Positions 34,281 to 41,853 of a stretch of DNA of 64,000 bases are shown in pieces. This stretch comes from Streptomyces sp. NRRL F-6492. GTDB taxonomy: Bacteria > Actinomycetota > Actinomycetes > Streptomycetales > Streptomycetaceae. Under the pieces are notes generated by a model. It was not told where the DNA came from. It was given only the letters and a program-made list of their open reading frames with translations, and ran no database searches. The stretch covers positions 1 to 64,000 of the forward strand of contig NZ_LGEG01000091.1 of NCBI RefSeq assembly GCF_001280125.1. The letters run 5' to 3'. Position numbers and translations under genes: made by a program. Numbering within the stretch: the stretch's first letter is position 1; every line of letters starts with the position of its first letter.

Positions 34281-35587
34281 CCGGCGGCGAGTTCCAGGAG
34301 CTCGCGGACGGCGGGCAGTTCCGCGTGGACGCGGAGCTCGCCGACGAGCGGGGTGATCCGCTGCATGGGCCGGATCGATGCGACGCCGGTCGCGAGCTCG
34401 AGCGCGCGGCCGGTCGTCGCGGCGGCCTGCTCGACCTCGCCCGCGGTGAGGAAGGCCTCCGCGAGCCACGACAGATACAGGGCCTTGTCGCGGGCGTGCT
34501 CGTCGGAGTACCGGCCGAGGGAGTCGACGAGCGCAGGGACGGCGCGCAGCGGGTGGCGGAGTTCGGTCCAGCACCGGCCGGTCATGATGCCGAGCTCTGT
34601 GCGGTCGACCCAGACGGACCAGTCGGGTTGCGGCTCGCCGTCCTGCGCGTCGTTGAGGGACTCGTGGGCAGCAGCGAGGGCGGCTTCCGCGCCTCTGGCC
34701 CGTCCGTCGACGGCGCAGGCCCAAGCGAGGCGCTCGTACAGCAGGGCACGGACGGTTGCCGGCGTGCGGGTGGTGATGGTCTCGCAGGAGTCGCGGGCGA
34801 AGGCCACCGCCGTGCGCCGGTCGTCCGGGAGCGTCTTGTAGGCGAGGAACGCGAGGCTGTTGCCGTACAGGTCGGCGTCCCCGGCTTCGCGGGCGTAGAG
34901 GCGGCTTTCCTCGTACAGGGCTGCCGCCTCCTTCGAGTGCCCGCCGTCGAAGAAGGCCCATCCGGCCTGTTGGGCCTGCTCGGCGAGGAGGCCGGTCAGG
35001 CGGGTGCGGACGTCGGTGCCGGTGAAGGAGCCGCGGGCGAGGAGGGTCTTGGTGCGCTGGACCTCGCCGAGGTAGACGCGGCAGGTGTCGCCGCCACCGA
35101 GGACGTCGTCGAGGCGGCGGAGGCGGGCGGTGCGCTCGCGGAGCCGGTCGACGTACGAGGCGGTGATCCGGTCGGGTTGGGGTGCGTGGTGGAGTGCCGG
35201 CAGGGCGGCGGCCAGACTGGCCGTCGTGGCGACCTGCAGAACGGTGCGGCGGTGCATCGAGGGTCCGCTCCAGCGGGACGTTCCGGCAGGAGCGTCCTCC
35301 GCCTCCCACGGTTGGGGAGCGAGACCGACCATGTGCCCCGGTACGCGTAACGCCTGCGCGATGAGCCGGATCTTGTCGAAGCTGGTGATCCGGCCGGTGC
35401 CCCGTGCGAGCGAGCTGATCCTCTCCGGCTTGATGTCCAGCTCGGCCGCCAGCTTCGAGTAGCTGATGCGGGCACGCTCGCGCGCCATGCGGAACACGGT
35501 TCCGAAGTCGTGTGCGCCCAGGGCGCGCTGCATGTCCTCGTCCTCGAGGAGCTCCCGGGGGAGCGTCGTCGGCGGCTGGTAGCTCAT
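34277..35587 (-). CDS. XRE-family regulator with TPR domain (contains a TTA codon)
   Basis: A 436-residue regulator: an N-terminal HTH_3-type domain (~30-85; ISYSKLAAELDIKPERISSLARG), then an RRTVLQVATTASLAAALPAL hydrophobic stretch (~113-132) common in this Streptomyces group, then TPR-like helical repeats to the end (EAAALYEESRLYAREAGDADLYGNSLAF). Leu80 is encoded by TTA (35348-35350 on the complement), so translation may require bldA. It is divergent from the 197-residue gene at 35764; paired operator-like repeats lie between them. It probably regulates the element's cargo. Confidence 0.87.
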   Translation of the reverse strand: MSYQPPTTLPRELLEDEDMQRALGAHDFGTVFRMARERARISYSKLAAELDIKPERISSLARGTGRITSFDKIRLIAQALRVPGHMVGLAPQPWEAEDAPAGTSRWSGPSMHRRTVLQVATTASLAAALPALHHAPQPDRITASYVDRLRERTARLRRLDDVLGGGDTCRVYLGEVQRTKTLLARGSFTGTDVRTRLTGLLAEQAQQAGWAFFDGGHSKEAAALYEESRLYAREAGDADLYGNSLAFLAYKTLPDDRRTAVAFARDSCETITTRTPATVRALLYERLAWACAVDGRARGAEAALAAAHESLNDAQDGEPQPDWSVWVDRTELGIMTGRCWTELRHPLRAVPALVDSLGRYSDEHARDKALYLSWLAEAFLTAGEVEQAAATTGRALELATGVASIRPMQRITPLVGELRVHAELPAVRELLELAAG

Positions 35588-35639
35588 GCGGTCTCTTCCT
35601 GCCCGTCCAAGCCTGCCCCTCCTGCGTCCCGGGGGGCAT

Positions 35640-35701
35640 CCCCATCATGGGGACACCCACGGTGGGGACGCGCCCGCTTCACGGGGATTCCACTCTGGGA
35701 C
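35640..35701. promoter_or_regulatory. Operator-like repeats between the XRE regulator and the cargo operon
   Basis: Two near-identical units, CCCATCATGGGGAC (35641-35654) and CCCACGGTGGGGAC (35656-35669), repeat at 15-bp spacing. Each is itself a palindrome (CCCCAT-c-ATGGGG; CCCAC-g-GTGGG). A degenerate third copy, CCACTCTGGGAC, ends at 35701. They fill the divergent promoter region and are the best candidates for XRE-regulator operators. Confidence 0.65.
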
Positions 35702-35763
35702 ACGAAAGCCCCGGAGGCCGTGGTGTGCACATCCGGGGCGGAGACGACTGGCTAGGAGTCGCC

Positions 35764-36357
35764 GTGCCCGAGCGTACCCAACTGCCTCCGAGTAGTGGAG
35801 TAGTTGAGCGAACTGTCCGACCGACCCGTATCGCCGAGGAGTCCGCACAGGTCGTGCACCTGCGGAGGGAGCGGGAGCTCGCCGCCGCGGCGTGGCTCCT
35901 CGTTGCGGCGAAGGACGCCAAGGCAGCTCGACACGAATGGGCGACGTACGGTGTCGCTCTCCTGCGCTGCGGCACCTTGTTCTCCGCCGTCCGCATGCCG
36001 GCCGACCTGGTCCACGCCGCTGCCGACAGCGAAGACCGGGAGGAGGTCGCGCACTTCCTCGACGTCGTCCTCGAGGGCGGGCCGGTCATCCACGACGCGG
36101 GGAGCCGCCAGTTCTACGCCCTGAGCCCGGCGAGCACCTTCCGGTACTGGCGGATCGTGGGAACCGAGTGCCTGGGGACGGACGCCTTCCTCGGCGTGCC
36201 GGCCACCGATCTGACGGCGCCCGACCCGCGGTGTTCGGCGTACTGGGCCGTCCCGATGGACGGGCCCGGGACGCTGTGCGTGCCGGGGGCGGTCGTGAAG
36301 CTGGTCGGCATCGGCCGCGACGCCCTCGACCGGGCGGAAGGCGAAGGCGATGAGTAG
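35764..36357 (+). CDS. Conserved hypothetical protein of the element (197 residues)
   Basis: The N-terminal part is helical and charged (RRERELAAAAWLLVAAKDAKAARHEWATYGVALLRCG). The remainder has FSAVRMPADLVHAAADS, GGPVIHDAGSRQFYALSP, ECLGTDAFLGVPATDL and SAYWAVPMDGPGTLC. The pattern (VRMPADLVHAA, GSRQFYALSP, AYWAVPMD) recurs in Streptomyces next to HATPase genes and faintly resembles the bifunctional primase/polymerase N-terminal fold; I do not assign a function. The GTG at 35764 has AGGAG 6 nt before it. It overlaps the HATPase gene by 8 bp. Confidence 0.75.
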   Translation: MPERTQLPPSSGVVERTVRPTRIAEESAQVVHLRRERELAAAAWLLVAAKDAKAARHEWATYGVALLRCGTLFSAVRMPADLVHAAADSEDREEVAHFLDVVLEGGPVIHDAGSRQFYALSPASTFRYWRIVGTECLGTDAFLGVPATDLTAPDPRCSAYWAVPMDGPGTLCVPGAVVKLVGIGRDALDRAEGEGDE

Positions 36358-36790
36358 AGCCGCGCCGAGCCGCCCGCCGCTCCTCTTCCCCAGCAGTCGG
36401 GGTGGGTCGTCGTACTCGCGGATGCTGCCCCGTGAGCCGGAGTCGACCGCCGTCGCCCGGCACTTGGTCCGCGGCGCGCTCGACCGCTGGTGCCTGGACG
36501 AGCTCGTCGAGGGTGCGGCCCTGGTTGTCACCGAGCTGGTCACGAACTGCGCCCAGCACGCCCGCGGTACGACGATCCATGTCGTCGTCGCGCTGCACCG
36601 GACCGGCTGGGTACGAGTCTCCGTCGTCGACCGCGACCGCAAGCCACCGGTTCAACGCATGCCGGCCGACGACGCCGAGCGCGGCCGTGGCCTCGCCCTC
36701 GTCGACGCGGTCGCGACCCAGTGGGGCGTCGACCCGCTCCCGTGGGGGAAGCGCGTGTGGGCCGACTTCGCGCCGGAGGTGAGGACGTGA
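36350..36790 (+). CDS. HATPase_c anti-sigma-like ATP-binding protein
   Basis: A 146-residue GHKL ATPase with N-box ELVTNCAQHARG (N66) and G-box ERGRGLALVDAVA (110-122), as in RsbW/SpoIIAB-like proteins. The start overlaps the previous gene by 8 bp, and its TGA overlaps the GTG of a small gene, so the cargo genes form one translationally coupled operon. Its partner protein is not visible. Confidence 0.87.
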   Translation: MSRAAPSRPPLLFPSSRGGSSYSRMLPREPESTAVARHLVRGALDRWCLDELVEGAALVVTELVTNCAQHARGTTIHVVVALHRTGWVRVSVVDRDRKPPVQRMPADDAERGRGLALVDAVATQWGVDPLPWGKRVWADFAPEVRT

Positions 36791-36873
36791 CCCGGGAGCG
36801 CGCGGCCGTCTGGTCGTACTGCGCCGTCCTCGGCGACCTGGTGCTCGTCCTCGGATGTGGTGTCGCCCGATGA
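36787..36873 (+). CDS. Possible 28-residue membrane peptide
   Basis: A GTG overlapping the HATPase stop (GTGA) opens a 28-codon frame with a single hydrophobic segment (YCAVLGDLVLVLGCGVA) and charged N-terminus. The coupling to the upstream gene supports translation, but it is short and could be fortuitous. Confidence 0.4.
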   Translation: MTRERAAVWSYCAVLGDLVLVLGCGVAR

Positions 36874-36979
36874 GACTCCCATCCCGGCCGGGAGCCGCTG
36901 CACCTGACGGCTTGCGGAGTGCTCCCCCGTGGCACCTGCCCGGCCGGGGTGGGTCCGCACAGAAGAGAGGACGCGCCGA

Positions 36980-37153
36980 GTGTTCGTGATCGGCCGGTGC
37001 TGGCGCCGCGACGCGACCGGCGTGCCGGTCATGTGGCTCGGGCCGGTCACCAGCGAGGACCACGGGCACGGCCCGTTCCACGCCTGTGAACCGTGCATGC
37101 GCCGCCTCGAGGAGCTCCTCGCCGAGTACGCCGGGCGCCGCTCCTCGGCCTGA
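36980..37153 (+). CDS. Small hypothetical protein with a CxxC motif
   Basis: A 57-residue protein (VIGRCWRRDATGVPVMWLGPV..., then FHACEPCMRRLEELLAEY). The CEPC motif suggests metal or redox binding. The GTG at 36980 is chosen, with GAGAGG upstream. Its compact size and codon bias support a real gene; no family is recognised. Confidence 0.55.
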   Translation: MFVIGRCWRRDATGVPVMWLGPVTSEDHGHGPFHACEPCMRRLEELLAEYAGRRSSA

Positions 37154-37229
37154 GACCCCCGCCCCGGCTCGCTGGGTTCCGCCTGCCGGGGCGGGTTCGC
37201 CACCGCACCAACGACGAGAGGAACAGATC

Positions 37230-37727
37230 GTGACCACTGTCGTTCAGGCTCCATCCCTCGCGCTCATCCGTGACCCGGAGGAGCTCCTCAACCGCGTGGC
37301 CCCGTTCGTGAGGTACCTGCCGGAGAACGTGGCCGACGGCGGGCCGATCTGGGAGCGGGAGATCGCGCTGCTCCTCCGCGACAACACGATGGTCCGCGAC
37401 ATGGCCGAGCGCATCCTCGGCCAGGCCGTCGCGTACACGGTGGCGACGATGCAGCACAAGGACGTGCACCTGGGCGTCGGGAAGCTCGTCGACATCGGCG
37501 TCCACCAGCTCATCCTCGACACCCCGGTCTACTTCGCGATGTGCGAGGCCTTCAACGGCGGCGCGTACCGGCATCACGCGCCGTTCATCCAGCGCCGCGC
37601 CGACGGCCTGTGCATCCGTACCGCGGACTTCCTGCGGGCGGACGGCTGGGCCGTCGATGACGAGCTGTGGGCCATCGACGGGGCTGAGTGCTCGCCCTGT
37701 GACTCGAAGGTGCCGGACAGCCACTGA
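37230..37727 (+). CDS. Hypothetical protein resembling glycine-rich-domain-containing proteins
   Basis: A 165-residue helical protein. The segment VDIGVHQLILDTPVYFAMCEAFNGG followed by RHHAP recalls the conserved D-x3-H-x-FIL-T-x2-Y-x2-FC pattern of small actinobacterial glycine-rich-domain-containing proteins; the role is unknown. The C-terminus has CSPC. The GTG at 37230 is preceded by GAGAGGAAC. It lies between the CxxC protein and the methyltransferase, all on the same strand. Confidence 0.7.
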   Translation: MTTVVQAPSLALIRDPEELLNRVAPFVRYLPENVADGGPIWEREIALLLRDNTMVRDMAERILGQAVAYTVATMQHKDVHLGVGKLVDIGVHQLILDTPVYFAMCEAFNGGAYRHHAPFIQRRADGLCIRTADFLRADGWAVDDELWAIDGAECSPCDSKVPDSH

Positions 37728-37831
37728 CCGACCCGGGCCGACCCCCATCGGCCCCTAGTCTGGGCCCTCGTCCTCCACCCGTCCGGAGGGCGAGGGCCCT
37801 GCCCGTACCACCTCCCGTGAAAGGGGATGAC

Positions 37832-38485
37832 GTGCCCGCACGCCACGACATCGCAGCAGAGACCGAGTTGTGGGACGCGTATGCCGGCAGCGCGTTCAAG
37901 GACGACATGGAGCCCACGTTCTGCTGGACGCAGTACGCCGGGCACGGGCCGGGGCCCGAGCTCCTCGGCGACCCGGAGTCGGTCCTCGAGCTCGGCTGTG
38001 GGACCGGCCGGGCGCTCGCCTTCCTCGCTGGGCGCGGGGTGAAGGCGCGGGGCGTCGACCTGTCCCCGGTCATGGTGAAGAAGGTGACCGACCGGTGGGG
38101 GCCGCTCGGCGTCGATGTCGTTCACGCGGAGGTGCTCGAGCATCTGGCCGCCGACCAGAACGTCTATGACGCCATGTACTCCGTCTTCGGGGCCGTGTGG
38201 TTCACCGACCCTGTGAAGCTGTTCCCGCTCGTCGCCGAGCGGCTCCGGCCGGGCGGCGTCCTTGCCTTCTCCCAGCCGCCAGCGATCCCGGGGGCGTACG
38301 GGCCGCAGGGGATGTACAAGGGCGGCTTCGCCGGGAAGGCGATGTTCACCTACCGGTACAGCTACACGCCGCGGCGGTGGGTCGGCATGCTCGAGCGGGC
38401 CGGGTTCCGTGATGTCGACGCCCAGATCCTCGACGCTCCACAGACCGGGCACATCGGGACGCTCCTGGTGACCGCTCGCCGCTGA
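37832..38485 (+). CDS. Class I SAM-dependent methyltransferase
   Basis: A 217-residue methyltransferase. Motif I is VLELGCGTGRA (51-61), followed by the acidic RGVDLSPVMV loop, a YDAMYSVFGAVWF motif IV region and LRPGGVLAFSQPP. It most resembles small-molecule methyltransferases of the Methyltransf_11/25 type; the substrate is unknown. The GTG at 37832 has AAAGGGG 6-8 nt upstream, better than the in-frame GTG at 37817. It is the last recognisable cargo gene before attR. Confidence 0.87.
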   Translation: MPARHDIAAETELWDAYAGSAFKDDMEPTFCWTQYAGHGPGPELLGDPESVLELGCGTGRALAFLAGRGVKARGVDLSPVMVKKVTDRWGPLGVDVVHAEVLEHLAADQNVYDAMYSVFGAVWFTDPVKLFPLVAERLRPGGVLAFSQPPAIPGAYGPQGMYKGGFAGKAMFTYRYSYTPRRWVGMLERAGFRDVDAQILDAPQTGHIGTLLVTARR

Positions 38486-38581
38486 GCGATGAGCGGGTAC
38501 TCCTGCTTTTGGCCTGGCCAGGCGGCATATGCGTGACGTGAGCGATGGGTTCTGGCAGACCCCTCTGAGCTACGGAGAAGT

Positions 38582-38761
38582 TTAAGCGTCGATCATATTC
38601 TCGAGTGAAGAGATATCGGGCGGTGCATCGCAGAACCAGGCTTCATGGTCTGCATCGAGACGGAAGATGCGGCTCCAGCTATGACCCAAGGTGGGGTAGC
38701 GCACATCAAGGGTGCTGGTGAGGGAGGGGGCGCGGGTCATGGAAAAACCGACCAAGATCAC
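38582..38761 (-). CDS. Small hypothetical protein near attR
   Basis: A 59-codon frame in markedly lower-GC DNA than its surroundings. The GTG at 38761 is preceded by GGAGGG at ideal spacing. The product contains RYPTLGHSWSRIFRLDADHEAWFCDAPPD and has no recognised family. The composition suggests recent acquisition or a remnant of the element's attP region. Confidence 0.45.
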   Translation of the reverse strand: MILVGFSMTRAPSLTSTLDVRYPTLGHSWSRIFRLDADHEAWFCDAPPDISSLENMIDA

Positions 38762-38782
38762 GACTTCCCTCCGGAGAGCGTT

Positions 38783-38855
38783 GATCATGCAGATCTTCGA
38801 GGGCACGAACCAGATCCAGCGGCTGGTGATCAGCCGGGGGCTGGCGCTCGCGGAG
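38783..38855 (+). repeat. attR-like 73-bp direct repeat
   Basis: Identical to 33142-33214. It is followed by AAGTAG, giving the end AEK-stop of an acyl-CoA dehydrogenase, and is preceded by unrelated low-GC DNA. It therefore marks the right end of the integrated element and the original 3' end of the target gene. Confidence 0.93.
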
Positions 38856-38903
38856 AAGTAGCGGGGCGGGCGGCGGTCCGGGCGGTCGCCCGCGGCGCCC
38901 CGC

Positions 38904-39008
38904 TCAGACGCGGCGGGCCCGCCAGGGCCATGCCGCCGTGCCGGCGACCAGGGCGAGTGCGGCCGGGTCGGCCAGGAGCGTCGGGGTGCCGGCCGCCGGG
39001 TGCGCCCC
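38904..39008 (-). pseudogene. Possible C-terminal remnant of a membrane protein
   Basis: A minus-strand frame ending at 38904 reads TPTLLADPAALALVAGTAAW and a final PWRARRV, like the last membrane helix and basic tail of a membrane protein. It has no start or upstream body before the reductase gene. It may be a chance reading of GC-rich DNA. Confidence 0.25.
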
Positions 39009-39035
39009 GCCTCCGCCCCGCCGACCGCGACCCGG

Positions 39036-39599
39036 CTAACGCACCACGCGGTGGCGGAGGTGGACGACCTTCGAGCCGAGCGGGCGGGTCTCGACGAGTT
39101 CGAGGTCCACCCGGCGCTCGTGCCGGGGGAAGAAGGGAATGCCGCCGCCGACCAGCACCGGATAGACGACGGTCCGGTACTCGTCGATCAGATCCGCCGC
39201 GGCCGCCTCGGCGGCGAGGGTCGCGCCGCCGATCGCGATCTCGCCCTCCCCCGGCTCGGCCCGCAACCGCTCGATCTCCTCCGCCACGCCGCCGGAGGCC
39301 AGCCGGGCGTTGCCCCGCACCTCCGACAGGGTGGTGGAGAACACCACCTTCGGGAGCGGGTTCCAGAGCGAGATCCACTCGCGCGACGCGTCGTCGAGCG
39401 ACGGGTCCCGGTCGGCGGTCTCCCAGTACAGCATCGTCTCGTACAGCCGCCGTCCCAGCAGATGGACGCCGACCCCCCGCATCTCGTCGATCCAGAAGCG
39501 GAAGACCTCCTCGGGGGGCTCCGACCAGTCGAAGCCCCCGTCCGGCCCGACGATGTAGCCGTCGAGCGAGACGTTCATCGAATAGGTCACGCTGCGCAT
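39036..39599 (-). CDS. RibD C-terminal / dihydrofolate-reductase-like protein
   Basis: A 187-residue protein: YSMNVSLDGYIVGPDGGFDW at the N-terminus, HLLGRRLYETMLYW, KVVFSTTL, EIAIGGATLAAEAAAADLIDEYRTVVYPVLVGGG, all typical of the RibD_C/DHFR-like family (NADPH-dependent reductases such as YyaP/YwjB). The physiological substrate is usually unknown. The ATG at 39599 is natural. It is the first chromosomal gene beyond the integrated element. Confidence 0.87.
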   Translation of the reverse strand: MRSVTYSMNVSLDGYIVGPDGGFDWSEPPEEVFRFWIDEMRGVGVHLLGRRLYETMLYWETADRDPSLDDASREWISLWNPLPKVVFSTTLSEVRGNARLASGGVAEEIERLRAEPGEGEIAIGGATLAAEAAAADLIDEYRTVVYPVLVGGGIPFFPRHERRVDLELVETRPLGSKVVHLRHRVVR

Positions 39600-40046
39600 C
39601 GGAAGTCCTCCTCGGCCGGCCTGCCCGGTGACGGGTCCGACAGTACGGCCGCCGGGCGCCGCGGGGCCCGGTGCGACGCGCGGGGTCTTCCCGTCCCCGT
39701 CCGCCGCCTTCGGCGTGCCCGCCGGGGAGAGGAGTGCCGGAGCGGCCGCGCCCGGGCGGCGGCACCGCGACGGAGGGCGGCGGGGACGCGGACATCGGGC
39801 GCGCCGACTCCGGCACCGTGCCGGCCGACGGCAGCCCGTGGGGCAACGGCAGGGTCAACGCGTCGGAGAGCGAGGGGTGTTCGTCCTCCGGGTGGGAGGT
39901 CCAGGCCGTCCCCCGGCCGTGGCCGGCGCGCGCCGACCACGACGGTCGCCGGCCGCATCGGTGGCCCCCGGGGCCTCGCGCGACCGCCGGTGTGAGGCGC
40001 GCCACTACCCGGGTGCGGAGGACCCGCCGTACGTGATCATCACGGT
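39600..40046. other. 447-bp gap without a recognised gene
   Basis: Frames are open on both strands because of GC content, but none encodes a recognisable protein or has a plausible ribosome site with normal composition. Near the right end, ACGTGATCATCACGG (just before the ATG at 40047) is a near-palindrome that may belong to the promoter of the next gene. Confidence 0.5.
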
Positions 40047-40748
40047 ATGGATGCTCGTTTCCTCGGCATCGCCGAGCTCGCCGAAGTCCCCTCCACGGCC
40101 GTCGTGGTCGACGTCATGCGTGCCTTCACCGTGGCCGCCTGGGCCTTCGGCCGGGGAGCGGAGCGGATCGTCCTCGCCGGGTCGCTGGACGAGGCCCTGG
40201 CGCTGAAGGCCCGGCACCCGGACTGGGTGGCGCTCAAGGACGGCCCGCCGGCGCCCGGGTTCGACGCCGTCAACTCGCCGGGCCTGCTGCGGTCCGCCGA
40301 CCTCGGCGGCCGGACCGTCGTGCAGAAGACCACGGCGGGGACGGTCGGCGCCCTCGCGGTCAAGGACGCGTCGCTGGTGCTGTGCGCCGGCTTCGTGGTG
40401 GCGGAGGCGACGGCCCGGGTCCTGCGGGCGCGCGGGTGCGACGACGTCACGTTCGTGGTCACCGGCGAGGACGGACGCGCCGAGGAGGACCTGGCGTGCG
40501 CGCAGTACGTCGCGGGGAGGGCCGCCGGGGCCGGGACGGCCGCGGCCGGGTTCCTCCGCCGCGCCGAGGAGTCGCGCGCCGCCGCCGAGTTGAGGGAGGG
40601 CGTGCGCGAAGGGGCCCACCCCGACGACGTCGCGCTCTGCCTCGAACTCGACCGCTTCCCCTTCGCCATGGTGGCCTCCGTGGAGGACTCCCTCATGGTC
40701 CTCCGCCCGTACGCCGCGCCCCCGGCGGCCGGCGAGCCCCCGAACTGA
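40047..40748 (+). CDS. ComB-like 2-phosphosulfolactate phosphatase family protein
   Basis: A 233-residue protein matching the ComB family: [73 protein letters not shown]. In methanogens ComB removes phosphate from 2-phosphosulfolactate in coenzyme M synthesis; actinobacterial homologues have an unproven substrate. The ATG at 40047 has no clear Shine-Dalgarno. It is followed by a triple 28-bp repeat. Confidence 0.85.
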   Translation: MDARFLGIAELAEVPSTAVVVDVMRAFTVAAWAFGRGAERIVLAGSLDEALALKARHPDWVALKDGPPAPGFDAVNSPGLLRSADLGGRTVVQKTTAGTVGALAVKDASLVLCAGFVVAEATARVLRARGCDDVTFVVTGEDGRAEEDLACAQYVAGRAAGAGTAAAGFLRRAEESRAAAELREGVREGAHPDDVALCLELDRFPFAMVASVEDSLMVLRPYAAPPAAGEPPN

Positions 40749-40772
40749 CCACCGAGGGACGAACGGCGACCC

Positions 40773-40856
40773 GCGCCTCCGACGGCGGATGCCGCACCCC
40801 GCGCCCCCGACGGCGGATGCCGCATCCCGCGCCCCCGACGGCGGATGCCGCACCCC
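40773..40856. repeat. Three tandem 28-bp repeats
   Basis: Units at 40773-40800, 40801-40828 and 40829-40856 differ at only two positions. Each contains GACGGCGGATGCCGC, able to form a small hairpin (GCGG/CCGC). They follow the ComB-like gene by 24 bp. No further copies or spacers are seen. Confidence 0.85.
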
Positions 40857-41003
40857 TCGCCTCCGCTTCCGGGGTCGCGTCACGCGGTTCTATGGTGGGC
40901 GGCGCAGATCGCGCGGACCGCGCGGTCCTCCGCGGGCACGCGCCCGATCCGGCGGCCATCCCGGCGGCAGGGTCGCCCCCGCACGACACGAACGAGGAGT
41001 TCC

Positions 41004-41765
41004 ATGGACATCGCAGGCTCCGCCGCTCTCGTCACCGGCGCCGCCTCCGGCCTCGGTGCCGCCACCGCCGCCGCGCTCGCCGCCCGGGGCGCCACCGTCT
41101 ACGGCCTGGACCTGGACAAGGCCGTGGCCGCCGCCGGGGCCCTGCCCGAGGGCGTCCGGCTGCTCGCCGCCGACGTCACCGACGAGGAGCAGGTCCGCGC
41201 GGCCCTCGCGGAGATCGACGCCGACGGCGCCGAGCTGCGGCTCGCCGTGAACTGCGCCGGCATCGCCCCCTCCGCCCGGATCCTGGGCCGCAGGGGGCCG
41301 CACGACCTCGACCTGTTCCGGGCCGTCCTGAACGTCAACCTGCTCGGCACGTTCAACGTGATGCGGCTCGCCGCCGAGGCCATCGCCCGGCACGAGCCCG
41401 ACGAGCACGGGCAGCGCGGCCTCGTCGTCAACACCGCCTCGATCGCCGCCTTCGAGGGCCAGGTGGGCCAGATCGCCTACGCCGCCTCCAAGGCGGGCGT
41501 CGCCGGCATGACCGTCACCGCCGCCCGCGACCTCGCCCAGTTCGGCATCCGGGTCGTCACCGTCGCCCCCGGCATCGTCGACACCCCGATGATGGCCGGG
41601 TTCACCGAGGACGTCCGGGCCGGTCTCGCCGCGAGCGTCACCTTCCCGCAGCGCCTCGCCAGCCCGGAGGAGTACGCCCGGCTCGTCACGATGATCGCCG
41701 AGCACGACTACCTCAACGGCGAGACGATCCGCATGGACGGCGCGCTCCGGATGACCGCGCGCTGA
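41004..41765 (+). CDS. SDR 3-hydroxyacyl-CoA dehydrogenase (type II-like)
   Basis: A 253-residue short-chain dehydrogenase. NAD-binding is TGAASGLGAAT, with NCAGI, a catalytic Ser region (NTASIAAFEG) and YAASK. The acidic residue after the second strand (YGLDLDKA) predicts NAD+ preference. The pattern matches HSD17B10-type 3-hydroxyacyl-CoA dehydrogenases (VAPGIVDTPMMAGF). GAGGAG precedes the ATG at 41004. Context (TetR, DUF35, ETF, acyl-CoA dehydrogenase) supports a beta-oxidation role. Confidence 0.88.
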   Translation: MDIAGSAALVTGAASGLGAATAAALAARGATVYGLDLDKAVAAAGALPEGVRLLAADVTDEEQVRAALAEIDADGAELRLAVNCAGIAPSARILGRRGPHDLDLFRAVLNVNLLGTFNVMRLAAEAIARHEPDEHGQRGLVVNTASIAAFEGQVGQIAYAASKAGVAGMTVTAARDLAQFGIRVVTVAPGIVDTPMMAGFTEDVRAGLAASVTFPQRLASPEEYARLVTMIAEHDYLNGETIRMDGALRMTAR

Positions 41766-41785
41766 GCCTCCGTACCCTCGGAAAA

Positions 41786-41819
41786 GCACTCGGTGCCGGA
41801 TCTTTCCGGCACCGAGTGC
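41786..41819 (+). terminator. Hairpin terminator after the SDR gene
   Basis: A perfect 15-bp stem, GCACTCGGTGCCGGA (41786-41800) with its complement at 41805-41819, around a TCTT loop. It ends 22 bp before the -10 box of the TetR gene. Its distal arm also resembles the local TGGCAC-type palindrome. Confidence 0.75.
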
Positions 41820-41853
41820 CGCACGAGTGCGTTCCCAATGCTACTTTCGACGC

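Larger units (their letters stand above)
33142..38855 (+). mobile_element. Integrated element flanked by a 73-bp direct repeat
   Basis: A 5.7-kb segment bounded by identical 73-bp repeats. The left copy is the 3' end of the acyl-CoA dehydrogenase gene; the right copy is a displaced duplicate that is followed by a second version of the gene's end. A tyrosine-recombinase C-terminal fragment lies next to the left repeat. Cargo: cutA, an XRE-TPR regulator, an unknown 197-residue protein, a HATPase, small unknowns and a methyltransferase. No replication or transfer gene (repSA, traB/FtsK-like) was seen. It resembles a degenerate Streptomyces integrative element such as SLP1/pSAM2-type elements, though those use tRNA genes. 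Confidence 0.85.

Noticed and set aside
33948..38485. Prophage
   Set aside because: No phage structural, replication or lysis genes; only an integrase fragment and small cargo.
38904..39008. A real membrane-protein gene beyond the element
   Set aside because: Only the final ~33 codons look protein-like; there is no start. Kept only as a low-confidence remnant.
40773..40856. CRISPR array
   Set aside because: Three units in direct contact without spacers.
41786..41819. TetR operator only
   Set aside because: The 15-bp stem with a 4-nt loop after the SDR stop is better explained as a terminator; its similarity to the local palindrome is reported separately.
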